From: Chloroflexi bacterium OLB13
Lineage (GTDB): Bacteria > Chloroflexota > Anaerolineae > Aggregatilineales > Phototrophicaceae
Direction: 5' to 3'
Assembly (NCBI GenBank): GCA_001567485.1
Contig: JZRA01000081.1
Coordinates: 1-36,719 of the forward strand
DNA length: 36,719 nucleotides
Each line of letters begins with the position of its first letter. Position 1 is the first letter of the stretch. A program made the position numbers and the translations under genes. This document shows positions 1-8,207 of this stretch, in pieces. Under the pieces are notes generated by a model. It worked only from the letters and a program-made list of their open reading frames with translations, searched no databases and was not told the origin of the DNA.

Positions 1-5
1 TACTG

Positions 6-3000
6 ATGTCTGACGACTGGACACTGAGAACGCGGGGGGGTAATCTCGCCGATCCCGTGCCCGTGACCCCTGCCCCGCTGCTGCCGATCCCCGGCACGCC
101 GCAACCGCCCGATCCGCTGGGCGGGTTCCGCGGCCTCCAGCCCACGCCGGCGGCGGTGACGCCCTCGGCTCCCAACGCCTCGCGGTTCGACCTGCCCCAG
201 TGGGATCAGATCTATTCGGACGATTTCGAGAGTCTATCCTCTGATTCGCCGTGGATGCGACCGCTAGACCGTTACTTGGCACATGAATCCGGCAATCAAT
301 TTGTCCGTATCACCGGCGACGGAACCCGCCTCCCGCTCTCGTTCGGCTACATCCACGATACGTCACTTGAAGCTCGCGTGCGCATTCAGTCCGGCACACT
401 CCGGATGGGCATTCATTCCAGTGCCGCGGGCTCCTATGTGGTCGAACTTGATGAGACAGGGCATCTCAGCGTCACGCGCGGGTTGAAGCCTATTTCTGAA
501 CCCCTCTTAGTGTCGACTCCCATTGGCTCGTGGAGTCACGTCGAGATGAGCGTGACGGGGCATGAAGTCCGCGTCAAGTTAGATGGTTCAACGGTTGTGC
601 AAGTCACGGACACCGATCCACTGTTTTACGGTACTGTTTGGTTCGCTGCCGCAGGACCTTCGGTTGAGGTCGATATCGACAACGTCGTACTGAGCGGACG
701 CATTGACGCTGAGCCGGACGTCCTGATAGATACGAACGTTACCCGCAGTGTCTCGCCTGATGTTTCGCGGCAAAGTGCCGAAAACGATCGCATCGTTTTC
801 TACTCGAACGCGGGGCACCTTTTCACCCTCAAACCGGACGGTTCTGGATTGCTGTGGTTGACTGAGGGATTCATCGATGTCGACCACGTACATCCATCGT
901 GGTCGCCGAATAAGGAACGGATCGCTTTCGTCACCCAACAGTCCGGAGGTAACCGGATCCATACGATGAACTCTGACGGAACCGACCGGCAGCTGGCACC
1001 CGTTCCACTCAGTTCGCCGTACCGCAGTGTACAGAGTGTCGCTTGGTCACCGGTAGACGACCGGCTGCTTTACACAGCTACCAACATCTACAGTGTGAAG
1101 TCCGTTTACATCTTCGACATGGTTACAGACACAGACATATTGGTTGGTGACGGCTCGGCGGTCAGCTGGTCACCCGACGGCACAAAGGTTCATATCTTCC
1201 GCAGTGAGCCGTGGCCGTCGAACCAACACAATTTGTGGCAAGTAGATCTGACGACGACTCCGTTTACGTTCACGCAGCTGACACAGGGAGGGATAGCGAC
1301 CTCAGGAGGCGACTGGTCACCTGACAGCGGTAAGGTCATTTACTCAGTGTACGGCGGACAGGCACATACGTTTCCTGCCGGAGGTGGGCCGTCGACGGCC
1401 ATCTCCGGAGTTCTTGCACAATCCCTCAGCTGGTCACCTGATGGCTTGGCTGTAGTTGGCATCCGTGAAACGACGAATCGGTTGGCGGTCTACGCTCTGA
1501 ACTCCGATGCAACCATGGGCACGCTAACGATGGAATTCGTTCCACCCCCCATGATTGAACTCGCCTATGACCCCGACTGGGGCTGGCCGCTCCCCGACTG
1601 CGGCTCCGGCATCCGCGCGGCCAGCCCGGTGTGCCTGCCGGTGTCCAACGGCCTGTACGCGGTCTACTTTGACGGTTTCCAAGTCCTCGACGGCGTGCTG
1701 GAGCGGCCGCTCAGCTTCGACCCTGCCATCGACTTCAACGACGCCGCGGACTGGGCGCTCGACAGTGAGGTCTATCAGTTCTCGGCCCGCTGGACGGGAC
1801 GATTCGTCCCCGGCGTGAACATTACCCCGCCGCCGGCCGTGCAGGACCTGACGCTCACGTTCAGCGGGCTGGACTTCCAGACCGACGGACTGCGCGTGTG
1901 GTGGGACGGCCAGCCGATCATCAACACCTGGGGCGACCACCAGACCGGCGCGCAGTTCGGGACGGCGGTCTCGGCGACCATCCCGGCCGTGAGCGCCGGA
2001 CAGCCGTACCCGCTGTGGATCGAGTATCATCACTACGACCGGACGGAGACGACCGTCCCGCAGCTGAGCCTGTCGTACAGCTACGACGGCGCCAGCGGTG
2101 CGGTCCCCACCGCGTGGCTGAGTCCGTCCGATCCGGAGGGCGTGATTCCGTACGCCGATCCGTACATTATCGCGTCACCGGCCGTGCCGGCGGTGCGGAC
2201 GCTGGATCAGTTGGCGGCGTGCGTGGACGGCAAGGCGGGAGTCGTGCCGGTGTTCCCCGGCGCGACGGTCGAGCACACCGACCTGCTGGCCGTGGCGGAT
2301 GAAGCGGACGGCCTGATCGTCCACGACGGGCCGACGTGGAACTCGCCGCTCGCACTGCACCGGGCATGGGGGACGGCCGCCGATCTGGATGGAGTGTACA
2401 TCGAATTCCCGCGCACCGGATTCGACAGCGAGGTGTGGTACCGCCAGCCGGGCGACCAATGGATCAACCTGCGTTCGGAGGACTTCTACTACGTGATCGG
2501 TGCGTCGGACACGGTCGCCAACCCGTGCGATCTGCCGCTGATTGCCGCGACCGACACCATCACCTTCACCTACGACCGCGAACGCGCCGCGCGGTATGCG
2601 ATTGCGCATGCGTATCGCAACTCGATTCCAATCAATGAATCGGGCGAGCCTTATCCTGGCGAACCCAGGCGCGTAACAAACCGAATTACGCCACTATTGT
2701 ATCAAGTCGTGCCATATGGCAGCGAAACTGCTTACGCGCGGTTTGCCTATCAAGCATACACTGGTGGCCCAAATGCTACTGGCTCTGCCCTTCTCCCTTC
2801 TGAAGCAATCTGGATAGGGGGCATGCCGATGACCTATAACAACGACCCGTTGCAGAACTTAGATACCAACGCCAAGTGCCTGAGTTCAGAGTCCAACAAT
2901 TTCAACATTGCTGGTTGGCGATATTGCGATGAAGAGAGCCTGGCTGATCGAGGAGGTGAAACCGGGCCTTGGCGTGGACACGTTGGACTGGTCGCATATT

Positions 3001-3674
3001 ATTCGTCCCCACTTACATTCTCCGCAGACAACACCGTGCTGGATCAGCGAGGAAGTGAGGTAGCGATATACAGGCTGTTTACCAATAACCAATTTGACCC
3101 GAATTTTAGGGCGTTCTCTAGTCTAGATGATCTAGAGGATCTTGGTGCTCCGGCTTTGGATGTTCAAAAGCAGGAATTCTTTGACACATTCATCAATCCC
3201 GCCAACCCGGGACAAGCAACGATTACAGGTATTACGCTCGTTACGACGGGAGACTACGTGTACATCAACCGAGGATCGGCAGATGAACTTGGCCATGGTT
3301 TTCTGATCGTAGGTTGGGGGGAAGTATCGTCCTGTCCTGCCGCGCTATCAAAGTCCTGGAGGTTTGACGAAGTCGACAACCCAGAAACCGAAGGACAGCT
3401 TTTCGCTTCGTTCGCTTCTGCCACAGGACATCCGGTTGTACCATACGTCGTTGACTTCTCCGGAATGATCGATCCGGCAACCAGCGAATATGGCAATCAG
3501 TTACAGCGCCCTAAACCGCGCCCGTTCTATTGTGCACGATATGCCAACCCGGACTATTTCAATGTTGTTCGAGACGGTTTCGCGTTCTATACGTTTCCCG
3601 ATGCTGTGATACTTGACTCGCCACTACGCCTCTACGTTTCGTCAGGTTGGACATGGGTAGCGGCCAATGAGTAA
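6..3674 (+). CDS. Large multidomain surface/secreted protein (LamG-like, TolB-like propeller, PA14-like, amidase-like C-terminus); 5' end probably outside the window
   Basis: The frame is open to the left edge and the first ATG (6) has no visible ribosome binding site or signal peptide, so the true start is probably upstream. Visible segments are: a Pro-rich stretch (residues 15-60); a LamG/concanavalin-like beta-sandwich (about 65-235, ending DIDNVVLSG); a TolB/PD40-type propeller (about 255-520, repeats such as SWSPDGTKV and HPSWSPNKERIAF); a PA14-like domain (about 535-715, starting GLYAVYFDG); and a C-terminal part (about 850-1150) that begins YDRERAARYAIAHAY and contains SEAIWIGGMPMT and GHGFLIVGWG. 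That last part recalls the Amidase_6 family, with Ser where I expect the catalytic Cys. The role is unknown; peptidoglycan or polymer binding at the cell surface is a guess. Base composition alternates: one line in the PA14 part is about 70% GC, whereas lines near 2700 and 3060 are 50% and 40%. The stop overlaps the next start by 8 bp. Confidence 0.75.
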   Translation: MSDDWTLRTRGGNLADPVPVTPAPLLPIPGTPQPPDPLGGFRGLQPTPAAVTPSAPNASRFDLPQWDQIYSDDFESLSSDSPWMRPLDRYLAHESGNQFVRITGDGTRLPLSFGYIHDTSLEARVRIQSGTLRMGIHSSAAGSYVVELDETGHLSVTRGLKPISEPLLVSTPIGSWSHVEMSVTGHEVRVKLDGSTVVQVTDTDPLFYGTVWFAAAGPSVEVDIDNVVLSGRIDAEPDVLIDTNVTRSVSPDVSRQSAENDRIVFYSNAGHLFTLKPDGSGLLWLTEGFIDVDHVHPSWSPNKERIAFVTQQSGGNRIHTMNSDGTDRQLAPVPLSSPYRSVQSVAWSPVDDRLLYTATNIYSVKSVYIFDMVTDTDILVGDGSAVSWSPDGTKVHIFRSEPWPSNQHNLWQVDLTTTPFTFTQLTQGGIATSGGDWSPDSGKVIYSVYGGQAHTFPAGGGPSTAISGVLAQSLSWSPDGLAVVGIRETTNRLAVYALNSDATMGTLTMEFVPPPMIELAYDPDWGWPLPDCGSGIRAASPVCLPVSNGLYAVYFDGFQVLDGVLERPLSFDPAIDFNDAADWALDSEVYQFSARWTGRFVPGVNITPPPAVQDLTLTFSGLDFQTDGLRVWWDGQPIINTWGDHQTGAQFGTAVSATIPAVSAGQPYPLWIEYHHYDRTETTVPQLSLSYSYDGASGAVPTAWLSPSDPEGVIPYADPYIIASPAVPAVRTLDQLAACVDGKAGVVPVFPGATVEHTDLLAVADEADGLIVHDGPTWNSPLALHRAWGTAADLDGVYIEFPRTGFDSEVWYRQPGDQWINLRSEDFYYVIGASDTVANPCDLPLIAATDTITFTYDRERAARYAIAHAYRNSIPINESGEPYPGEPRRVTNRITPLLYQVVPYGSETAYARFAYQAYTGGPNATGSALLPSEAIWIGGMPMTYNNDPLQNLDTNAKCLSSESNNFNIAGWRYCDEESLADRGGETGPWRGHVGLVAYYSSPLTFSADNTVLDQRGSEVAIYRLFTNNQFDPNFRAFSSLDDLEDLGAPALDVQKQEFFDTFINPANPGQATITGITLVTTGDYVYINRGSADELGHGFLIVGWGEVSSCPAALSKSWRFDEVDNPETEGQLFASFASATGHPVVPYVVDFSGMIDPATSEYGNQLQRPKPRPFYCARYANPDYFNVVRDGFAFYTFPDAVILDSPLRLYVSSGWTWVAANE

Positions 3675-5775
3675 GACTCCGAATGGACACAAACTGCAAC
3701 ATGTCGAGCGACTTACAGCTATGTCGACCAGGGCACGAAGCACGCTGATTACTGTGATGGTCGCGTTGTGTATGCTGTTGTCTACTGCAGACGCAGCCCA
3801 GAGTGATGACGCGCCGCTTGTCCGTTGGCATCCGAACGAAGATCGAATTGCTGTCGCAGACGGCTACACGGTGCAGTTCTATGACAGCAACTTTCAGTAC
3901 TTGGATCAACTTTACCTTGACGATCCTAGTCAAACCGAAGTGGCAATACTCAGCATGGAATGGAGCCCCAATGGCGATTTTCTGGCAGTAGCCCGCCGCT
4001 TTTCACAGACTGGCGCATCAACTCTCCAGGTCTGGCAACTTGAGCCAACGCAATTGCTGGCAGAAGTAGATGACAAAACTCTGCTTGCCGGCTTGCCACT
4101 TGCCTGGAATCCGGACAGCAGCCAAGTGGCGGTAGGAGGTGCGCTTGGACAAGGTCATGAACGGACATTTGTTTTCAACGCGCAGACAGGCAACCTTGAT
4201 TTCGAGATCGCTCCAGCACCGCCTGTCAACATCGGTCACCTGGCTTGGAGTCCAGTTGGATCTCAGATTGTCGTTGGAACACGTGACGGATTAGGGGTGT
4301 GGGATACTGCGTCACCGACTCCATTTCTGACTACTCCGATGTTGCCTAGGGCTTCTTCCGAGGCTAATGTTGCGTTTATGCCCAATTCCAGTCTCATCGC
4401 CTTTGTTCCACGCGGAGAATCCGAGCAGATTCAGATATTGGATACGCAGACAGGTCAGTTCATCCGTGCTCTGAACGGTCACACTGATGATGTGAAGAGC
4501 TTGACCTGGGGCGATGCCGGACTGTTGAGTATCGGGTGGGATAACACGGCGCACATCTGGTCTAATTCGGGGACACTTGTTTCTTCGATAAACGTTGAGG
4601 GTTCGCTGGGGCAACCAAGTTGGAGTCCTGGTGGTACCCGGTTTGTTGTCAGTACTCTAATGCACGGCGTCGTAGCTCGCGACTCAAGTTCAGGTGACAT
4701 AACCGCAATCCTGGGCAGTACCACCACACCGATAGCAGACGCCGGCCCGGATCAGACTGTCACCGACAGCGATAACGATGGCTCTGAGTGGGTAACACTG
4801 GGTGGTTCAGGAAGCACCGACAGCGACGGCACCATCGTTTCATATGCCTGGAAAATCGATGGCGTTGAAATCGCCTCGGGCATTGGACCACAGGTCAACC
4901 TGGCTGTCGGAACGCACACAATCAGACTGACCGTAACCGATGATGGCGGCGGTGCAAGCAGCGATGAGGTAGTCATCGTAGTTGCGCCCACCCCCGGCGG
5001 GCAGATCGCGTATTACGGGGCGTGCATGGGACCGAACGGCATGGGTTTTATGAGCGCCATCTGCGGCCTGAACGTCTCCGACGGCGATACGTTCTACCTC
5101 ACCACCGGCGACGATCCGGCGCTCGCCAGCGCCCTCCGCGTCGCGCATGTCGAGAACACCCAGTTTTGGCAGAACACCACCGGCGGCGTGTACGTGTTCG
5201 ACGCCAACGGGCAGGGCAGCACCAGCACGGTCGTGACGTCCAGCGGCACGTATGCCGAACCGGCGTGGTCGCCCGACGAGTCCAAACTGGCCTACGCCTA
5301 TCGGCCCAGCGGATCGAACTCCAAGTACGTCGTCCGCACCGTCAATCTGGATGGCTCCGATGTGCAGACACTCACCGCCGACAGCGTCAACAGCCGCGCG
5401 CCGCACTGGTCAGCCGCGTCAGGCAAGATCGTGTACTACAGCGATCAGGACGGGGACAACGAGATCTGGGTCATGAACGCCGACGGCAGCGGCAAGGTGC
5501 AGCTCACGACCACCAGCGCCGACGACCTACGTCTGCTGGAGAATGACCACGTGACCCCCAGCATGAGTGATGTCGGGCGCTGCTATGACAACGCTATGCA
5601 GGAGAGTTTCTGGGGAACGCTCAAGACCGAGTGCGCTAACCGCCCATTCCCGACCCGTGCGGCAGCACGCAAAGCGATCTTTGAGTACATCGAGGTGTGG
5701 TACAACCGTCAGCGGCGGCATTCTGCCTTGGGTTATCTCTGCCCTGCCGAATTCGAGCAGCTCACCTGCCCCTGA
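3667..5775 (+). CDS. Exported WD40/PKD/TolB-like protein, 3' end replaced by an IS3 transposase fragment (chimeric ORF)
   Basis: The ATG at 3667 overlaps the previous stop by 8 bp. A second ATG at 3721 begins a good signal peptide (MSTRARS, then a hydrophobic run to ADAAQS) and may be the real start. Residues about 45-350 form WD40-like blades (MEWSPNGDFLAVA, LAWSPVGSQIVVG, LNGHTDDVKSLTWG). Residues about 352-441 are a PKD/REJ-type Ig fold (ADAGPDQTV, GSGSTDSDGTIVSYAWKIDG). Residues about 442-620 are TolB-like repeats (PAWSPDESKLAYAY, IWVMNADGSG). From about residue 622 the sequence becomes the C-terminus of an IS3-family OrfB (GRCYDNAMQESF, WYNRQRRHSALGY). The native C-terminus is therefore lost and the ORF is a fusion. 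Base composition jumps from moderate to high GC at about 4990, the PKD/TolB boundary. Whether the chimera is stable or functional is unknown. Confidence 0.75.
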   Translation: MSKTPNGHKLQHVERLTAMSTRARSTLITVMVALCMLLSTADAAQSDDAPLVRWHPNEDRIAVADGYTVQFYDSNFQYLDQLYLDDPSQTEVAILSMEWSPNGDFLAVARRFSQTGASTLQVWQLEPTQLLAEVDDKTLLAGLPLAWNPDSSQVAVGGALGQGHERTFVFNAQTGNLDFEIAPAPPVNIGHLAWSPVGSQIVVGTRDGLGVWDTASPTPFLTTPMLPRASSEANVAFMPNSSLIAFVPRGESEQIQILDTQTGQFIRALNGHTDDVKSLTWGDAGLLSIGWDNTAHIWSNSGTLVSSINVEGSLGQPSWSPGGTRFVVSTLMHGVVARDSSSGDITAILGSTTTPIADAGPDQTVTDSDNDGSEWVTLGGSGSTDSDGTIVSYAWKIDGVEIASGIGPQVNLAVGTHTIRLTVTDDGGGASSDEVVIVVAPTPGGQIAYYGACMGPNGMGFMSAICGLNVSDGDTFYLTTGDDPALASALRVAHVENTQFWQNTTGGVYVFDANGQGSTSTVVTSSGTYAEPAWSPDESKLAYAYRPSGSNSKYVVRTVNLDGSDVQTLTADSVNSRAPHWSAASGKIVYYSDQDGDNEIWVMNADGSGKVQLTTTSADDLRLLENDHVTPSMSDVGRCYDNAMQESFWGTLKTECANRPFPTRAAARKAIFEYIEVWYNRQRRHSALGYLCPAEFEQLTCP

Positions 5776-5809
5776 CATTCTGACTGTCCGTTGAATCGGG
5801 GATAGGTCA
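5530..5809 (+). mobile_element. IS3-family insertion sequence remnant (OrfB C-terminus plus right end)
   Basis: The last 75-80 codons of the preceding ORF match the C-terminal end of IS3-family OrfB transposases. They carry the CYDNA-x-QESF block with the last catalytic Glu (in MQESFWGTLKTEC), followed by IFEYIEVWYNRQRRHSALGYLCPAEFE. After the stop (5773-5775), the stretch 5781-5809, including TGTCCGTTGAATCGGGGATA and ending in TCA, has the look of an IS3 right terminal inverted repeat. No OrfA, no N-terminal part of OrfB and no left end are present, so only about 280 bp remain. The left junction lies near 5525-5535, where TolB-like sequence (VQLTTTSADD) passes into RLLENDHVTPSMS. I infer an insertion followed by deletion of the left part of the element and the 3' end of the host gene. 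Confidence 0.85.
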
Positions 5810-5851
5810 CTACGATCACATCTATCGACTTTCAAACTCCCACGTACACGT

Positions 5852-6000
5852 CGTTCTCCCCTCTCCCCTTGTGGGAGAGGGCCGGGGGTGAGGGTTCAAG
5901 GGCCGGGGGTGAGGGCTTCTCCGAGTGCTGAGTGTCAAGTGATGAGTGCTGAGGGAAGGGCAAACCGATTGAACCACAGAGGACACGGAGAACACAAAGG
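5852..6000. repeat. Intergenic dispersed repeat cluster (CCCTCTCCC hairpin, GGGGGTGAGGG, TGATGAGTG and ACCACAGAGG motifs)
   Basis: The gap between the IS remnant and lexA holds no credible gene. It begins with a 9-bp stem, CCCTCTCCC (5859-5867) and GGGAGAGGG (5873-5881), then two copies of GCCGGGGGTGAGGG (5881-5894 and 5902-5915), then GTGCTGAGTG/GTGATGAGTG units (about 5925-5952), then GAACCACAGAGGACACGGAG (from about 5971). Related pieces recur at 29914-30240, 31469-31615 and 35147-35225, always between genes, so this is a dispersed repeat family. Its function is unknown. Confidence 0.7.
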
Positions 6001-6031
6001 GGCCTTGTAGGGGCGCAGCGTGCTACACCCC

Positions 6032-6091
6032 TGACAACTGCCCCCTGACTACTGACAACTATCCCCTGACAACTATCCCCTGACAACTGCC
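6032..6091. repeat. 14-bp tandem repeat abutting the lexA stop codon
   Basis: The octamer TGACAACT occurs at 6032, 6053, 6067 and 6081. The last three copies form a regular 14-bp array (TGACAACT plus a C-rich hexamer such as ATCCCC). The first interval is 21 bp because an extra TGACTAC heptamer is inserted. The array ends at the base before the lexA stop codon, so it would lie at the start of the lexA 3' UTR. No hairpin or T-run makes it an obvious terminator. Confidence 0.8.
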
Positions 6092-6766
6092 CTATCGCAT
6101 CACCCGCAGGACGGACAGCACGCGCCCCTGCACGCGGCATACCGACGCCTTGACGAAGATCGGCTCCATCGTCGGGTGCGCGGGCTGAAGGCGGATCGTG
6201 TCGTCCTTCTCGCGGAAGTAGTACTTGAGCGTCGTCTCGCCGCGGTCTTCGAGCCACACCGCCACCATGTCGCCGTTGCGAACGTCTTCGACTTGGCGCA
6301 GGATCACGATGTCGCCATCCTGAATCATCGCGTCGATCATCGAGTCGCCTTTGACGCGCAGCGCGAACACCTCGGCCGGGTCAGCCCCGCCGATCATCGA
6401 CGGCGCGACCTCGATGCGGCTGTTTTCATCGTTGGCGAAATCACTCGTGTCGGGGATCGGCATCGGCTGGCCGGCGACGATCTGCCCCATGAACGTCACG
6501 TTGACGGTCATCGGGTTGACATGCACCGGGCGGCCGTTCTTCTCGGTCAGCTTGATGCCGCGCGACTTGGTCGACGTGCGATCCATATAACCGAGGCGTG
6601 TGAGCTTGTTGAGGTTGTAGTTGACCACCGACGTCGATGCGATGCCGGTCGCCTCGCCGATCTCGCGGATGGTCGGCGGATAACCGTACATCGCCACGTG
6701 CTGCTCGATGAACTTGAGGATGCTTTTCTGACGCGCGGTCAGTTGCTTCGATTTACGCATCGGCAT
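6092..6766 (-). CDS. lexA: LexA repressor (SOS regulator, S24 self-cleaving)
   Basis: A 224-residue LexA. Residues 1-70 form the winged-helix DNA-binding domain (ARQKSILKFI, GYPPTIREIG, STSVVNYNLNKL). The C-terminal S24 peptidase domain has the Ala98-Gly99 cleavage site (QIVAGQ), nucleophile Ser142 (KGDSMIDA) and general-base Lys181 (TTLKYYF). In the family, RecA filaments on single-stranded DNA trigger self-cleavage, which derepresses DNA-repair genes. The start at 6766 is chosen because AAGGAG lies 7 bp upstream and the protein then begins MPMRKSKQLTARQ, right before the conserved domain; the longer open frame to 6889 runs through the promoter. The gene has its own promoter with an operator in the spacer, consistent with autoregulation. 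It diverges from the HEAT-repeat protein gene. Confidence 0.95.
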   Translation of the reverse strand: MPMRKSKQLTARQKSILKFIEQHVAMYGYPPTIREIGEATGIASTSVVNYNLNKLTRLGYMDRTSTKSRGIKLTEKNGRPVHVNPMTVNVTFMGQIVAGQPMPIPDTSDFANDENSRIEVAPSMIGGADPAEVFALRVKGDSMIDAMIQDGDIVILRQVEDVRNGDMVAVWLEDRGETTLKYYFREKDDTIRLQPAHPTMEPIFVKASVCRVQGRVLSVLRVMR

Positions 6767-6811
6767 GACCCGACTCCTTACCCTAGCACAGCCGAACGAA
6801 TTACGAATAAG

Positions 6812-6825
6812 TGTTCTATAGAACA
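6812..6825. promoter_or_regulatory. Second perfect palindrome in the lexA leader (TGTTCTATAGAACA)
   Basis: A perfect 14-bp palindrome, 9 bp from the SOS box and just downstream of the lexA -10, at or near the transcription start. Its half-sites (GTTC/GAAC) are the same words as in the SOS box but in the opposite order (GTTC-N4-GAAC). It could be a second LexA site or the site of another regulator. Confidence 0.6.
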
Positions 6826-6826
6826 T

Positions 6827-6856
6827 AGTGTAGACGAACCTTTGTTCGACTGTCAA
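6827..6856 (-). promoter_or_regulatory. lexA promoter (TTGACA-18-TACACT)
   Basis: On the minus strand a perfect -35 TTGACA (6851-6856) is followed after 18 bp by TACACT (6827-6832), a 4/6 match to the -10 consensus. It lies about 60 bp upstream of the lexA start and RBS. An SOS-type palindrome fills the spacer, as expected for a self-repressed lexA promoter. Confidence 0.75.
6835..6848. promoter_or_regulatory. SOS box candidate CGAAC-N4-GTTCG
   Basis: CGAACCTTTGTTCG is an inverted repeat of CGAAC around a 4-bp centre. It matches the Gram-positive/actinobacterial LexA box type (CGAAC-N4-GTTCG). It lies wholly between the -35 and -10 elements of the lexA promoter, so bound LexA would block RNA polymerase. 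Confidence 0.8.
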
Positions 6857-6894
6857 GTTTTGGCTTCGTATGTCTGATGGGGAGGACAACGTGT

Positions 6895-6940
6895 TACAAT
6901 GCGGCGTGATAGGGCAGGCTCCGCGCAGCCTGCCGCCGCA
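6895..6940 (+). promoter_or_regulatory. -10 element and 5' leader hairpin of the HEAT-repeat gene
   Basis: TACAAT (6895-6900) is a plausible -10; no clear -35 was seen. Just downstream is a perfect 8-bp stem, GGCAGGCT (6913-6920) and AGCCTGCC (6927-6934), with a 6-nt loop. TGCGGCG (6900-6906) and CGCCGCA (6934-6940) can extend it. There is no T-run, so it is not an intrinsic terminator; a 5'-end mRNA structure is more likely. Confidence 0.45.
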
Positions 6941-6954
6941 TACGAGGGGGCTGA

Positions 6955-8058
6955 ATGGCAGACGACGATCTCTTTGAGGACACCGGCGACTTTCCGTTCT
7001 CAGATTTGGACGACGAACCGCCTCGTTCGCAGGGGGGGACGCGTACCTATGAGGAGTTCGTCGCCGAGGTCAACCGGCGCATCGCGGTGCTGCAAGCGAA
7101 AACCCAACCCGGCCGCGCGCGAGCGGCGGCGGCGGAATGGCTAGGCGACAGCGCCGACACGCGCGCGATCAAGCCGCTGATTCAAGTCTATCTGAGCGAC
7201 GAGACGCCCCGTGGCGTGAAACGGGCGGCTCGCAGCGCGCTGTCCAAGTTCCGCGCGCTCGACCGTGCGCTTGTGCGGGACGAGGGCGAATCGGTCGAGG
7301 ACGCGCTCGGCAGCCCGGAAAACGAGGCCGTCGTCGAGCTGATCAAAGATCTGGCGTTCAATGATCGTAAGCCTCGCCGGCGCGGGCGCGGCCTGCTGTA
7401 TATGAGCGGTCTGCTCACCATCCTGCTGGCGTTTCTGATCGTGGTGTATATCAACGCGCCTGAAGATACCGTCCGGCTTTCCGACATCCAATTGTCGCTG
7501 GGTGGCGGTGACGGCGACGGCGACGGCGCGCCGACCAGCATCCCGACGCCCATCTCGACGCCGATACCGGGTGCAACGGAACCTCCAACGGCGATTCCGA
7601 CCGCCACCCCCACCGCCACGTCAACCCCGACGCCCACGCCGACCCCGACGCCCACGCCGATTTCCGAGGACATGCTGCGCCAACAGCTGCGCGAATTGTA
7701 CGGGGTGCTGAGTGTGGTCGATACCAGCCGCGGCGTGCTTGACCAGCTCGACATCAACTGGCAGTCGATCTTCAACGATCCGACCGCCGGCAGCCGCCTA
7801 TGCCAAGCGACGCCGCCGGACGTACCCGCCGATGTCACGCTGCCGGCCGGCTTCGAGGATCGCGAGCCGTCGTTGGTCATCGCGCGCGACCAGATCAATA
7901 CCGGTCTGGCGCTGCTGCGGCAGGGCTGGACGTACTGGCGTGAGGGCTGCGCCGCCGGCGATCTGGCGGGCCGCTTGAGCCTCGGCCAGCAGACGGTCGT
8001 CACCGCGCGCGCGGCGTTCAATCAAGGACGCACGTTCCTTGACCTGATCCCGCAGTAA
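6955..8058 (+). CDS. HEAT-repeat, single-pass membrane protein with a Pro/Thr-rich linker
   Basis: A 367-residue protein of unknown function. The ATG at 6955 follows a GAGGGGG ribosome binding site. The N-terminal part is acidic, then residues about 40-110 contain HEAT/armadillo-like helices (ARAAAAEWLGDSADTRAIKPL, KRAARSALSKF). A single membrane helix follows (about 143-164, LLYMSGLLTILLAFLIVVYI). After it comes a Pro/Thr-rich linker of TPTP type, which usually spans a cell wall, and a C-terminal domain of about 125 residues (from ISEDMLRQQLRELYGVL) with two Cys (CQATPPD and REGCAAG). I infer a cytoplasmic HEAT domain and an external C-terminal domain. The gene diverges from lexA, but no SOS box overlaps its own -10, so SOS control of this gene is not established. 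Confidence 0.8.
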   Translation: MADDDLFEDTGDFPFSDLDDEPPRSQGGTRTYEEFVAEVNRRIAVLQAKTQPGRARAAAAEWLGDSADTRAIKPLIQVYLSDETPRGVKRAARSALSKFRALDRALVRDEGESVEDALGSPENEAVVELIKDLAFNDRKPRRRGRGLLYMSGLLTILLAFLIVVYINAPEDTVRLSDIQLSLGGGDGDGDGAPTSIPTPISTPIPGATEPPTAIPTATPTATSTPTPTPTPTPTPISEDMLRQQLRELYGVLSVVDTSRGVLDQLDINWQSIFNDPTAGSRLCQATPPDVPADVTLPAGFEDREPSLVIARDQINTGLALLRQGWTYWREGCAAGDLAGRLSLGQQTVVTARAAFNQGRTFLDLIPQ

Positions 8059-8207
8059 TGCGGATTGGCGCATCTGAAGTGAAAACGCAGGGCTGGCGTC
8101 ATCCGCGCATGATTCTGTGCCGGCGTGAACCAACGAGTCGAATCGAGCTTGGCGGACGTGGCAGGTGACCGGACGTTTCTAGCACATCACGAGGGTGGAG
8201 CAGCACA

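Noticed and set aside
7560..7665. Repetitive ACGCCCACGCCG stretch as a DNA repeat element
   Set aside because: It simply encodes the Thr-Pro linker of the HEAT-repeat membrane protein.
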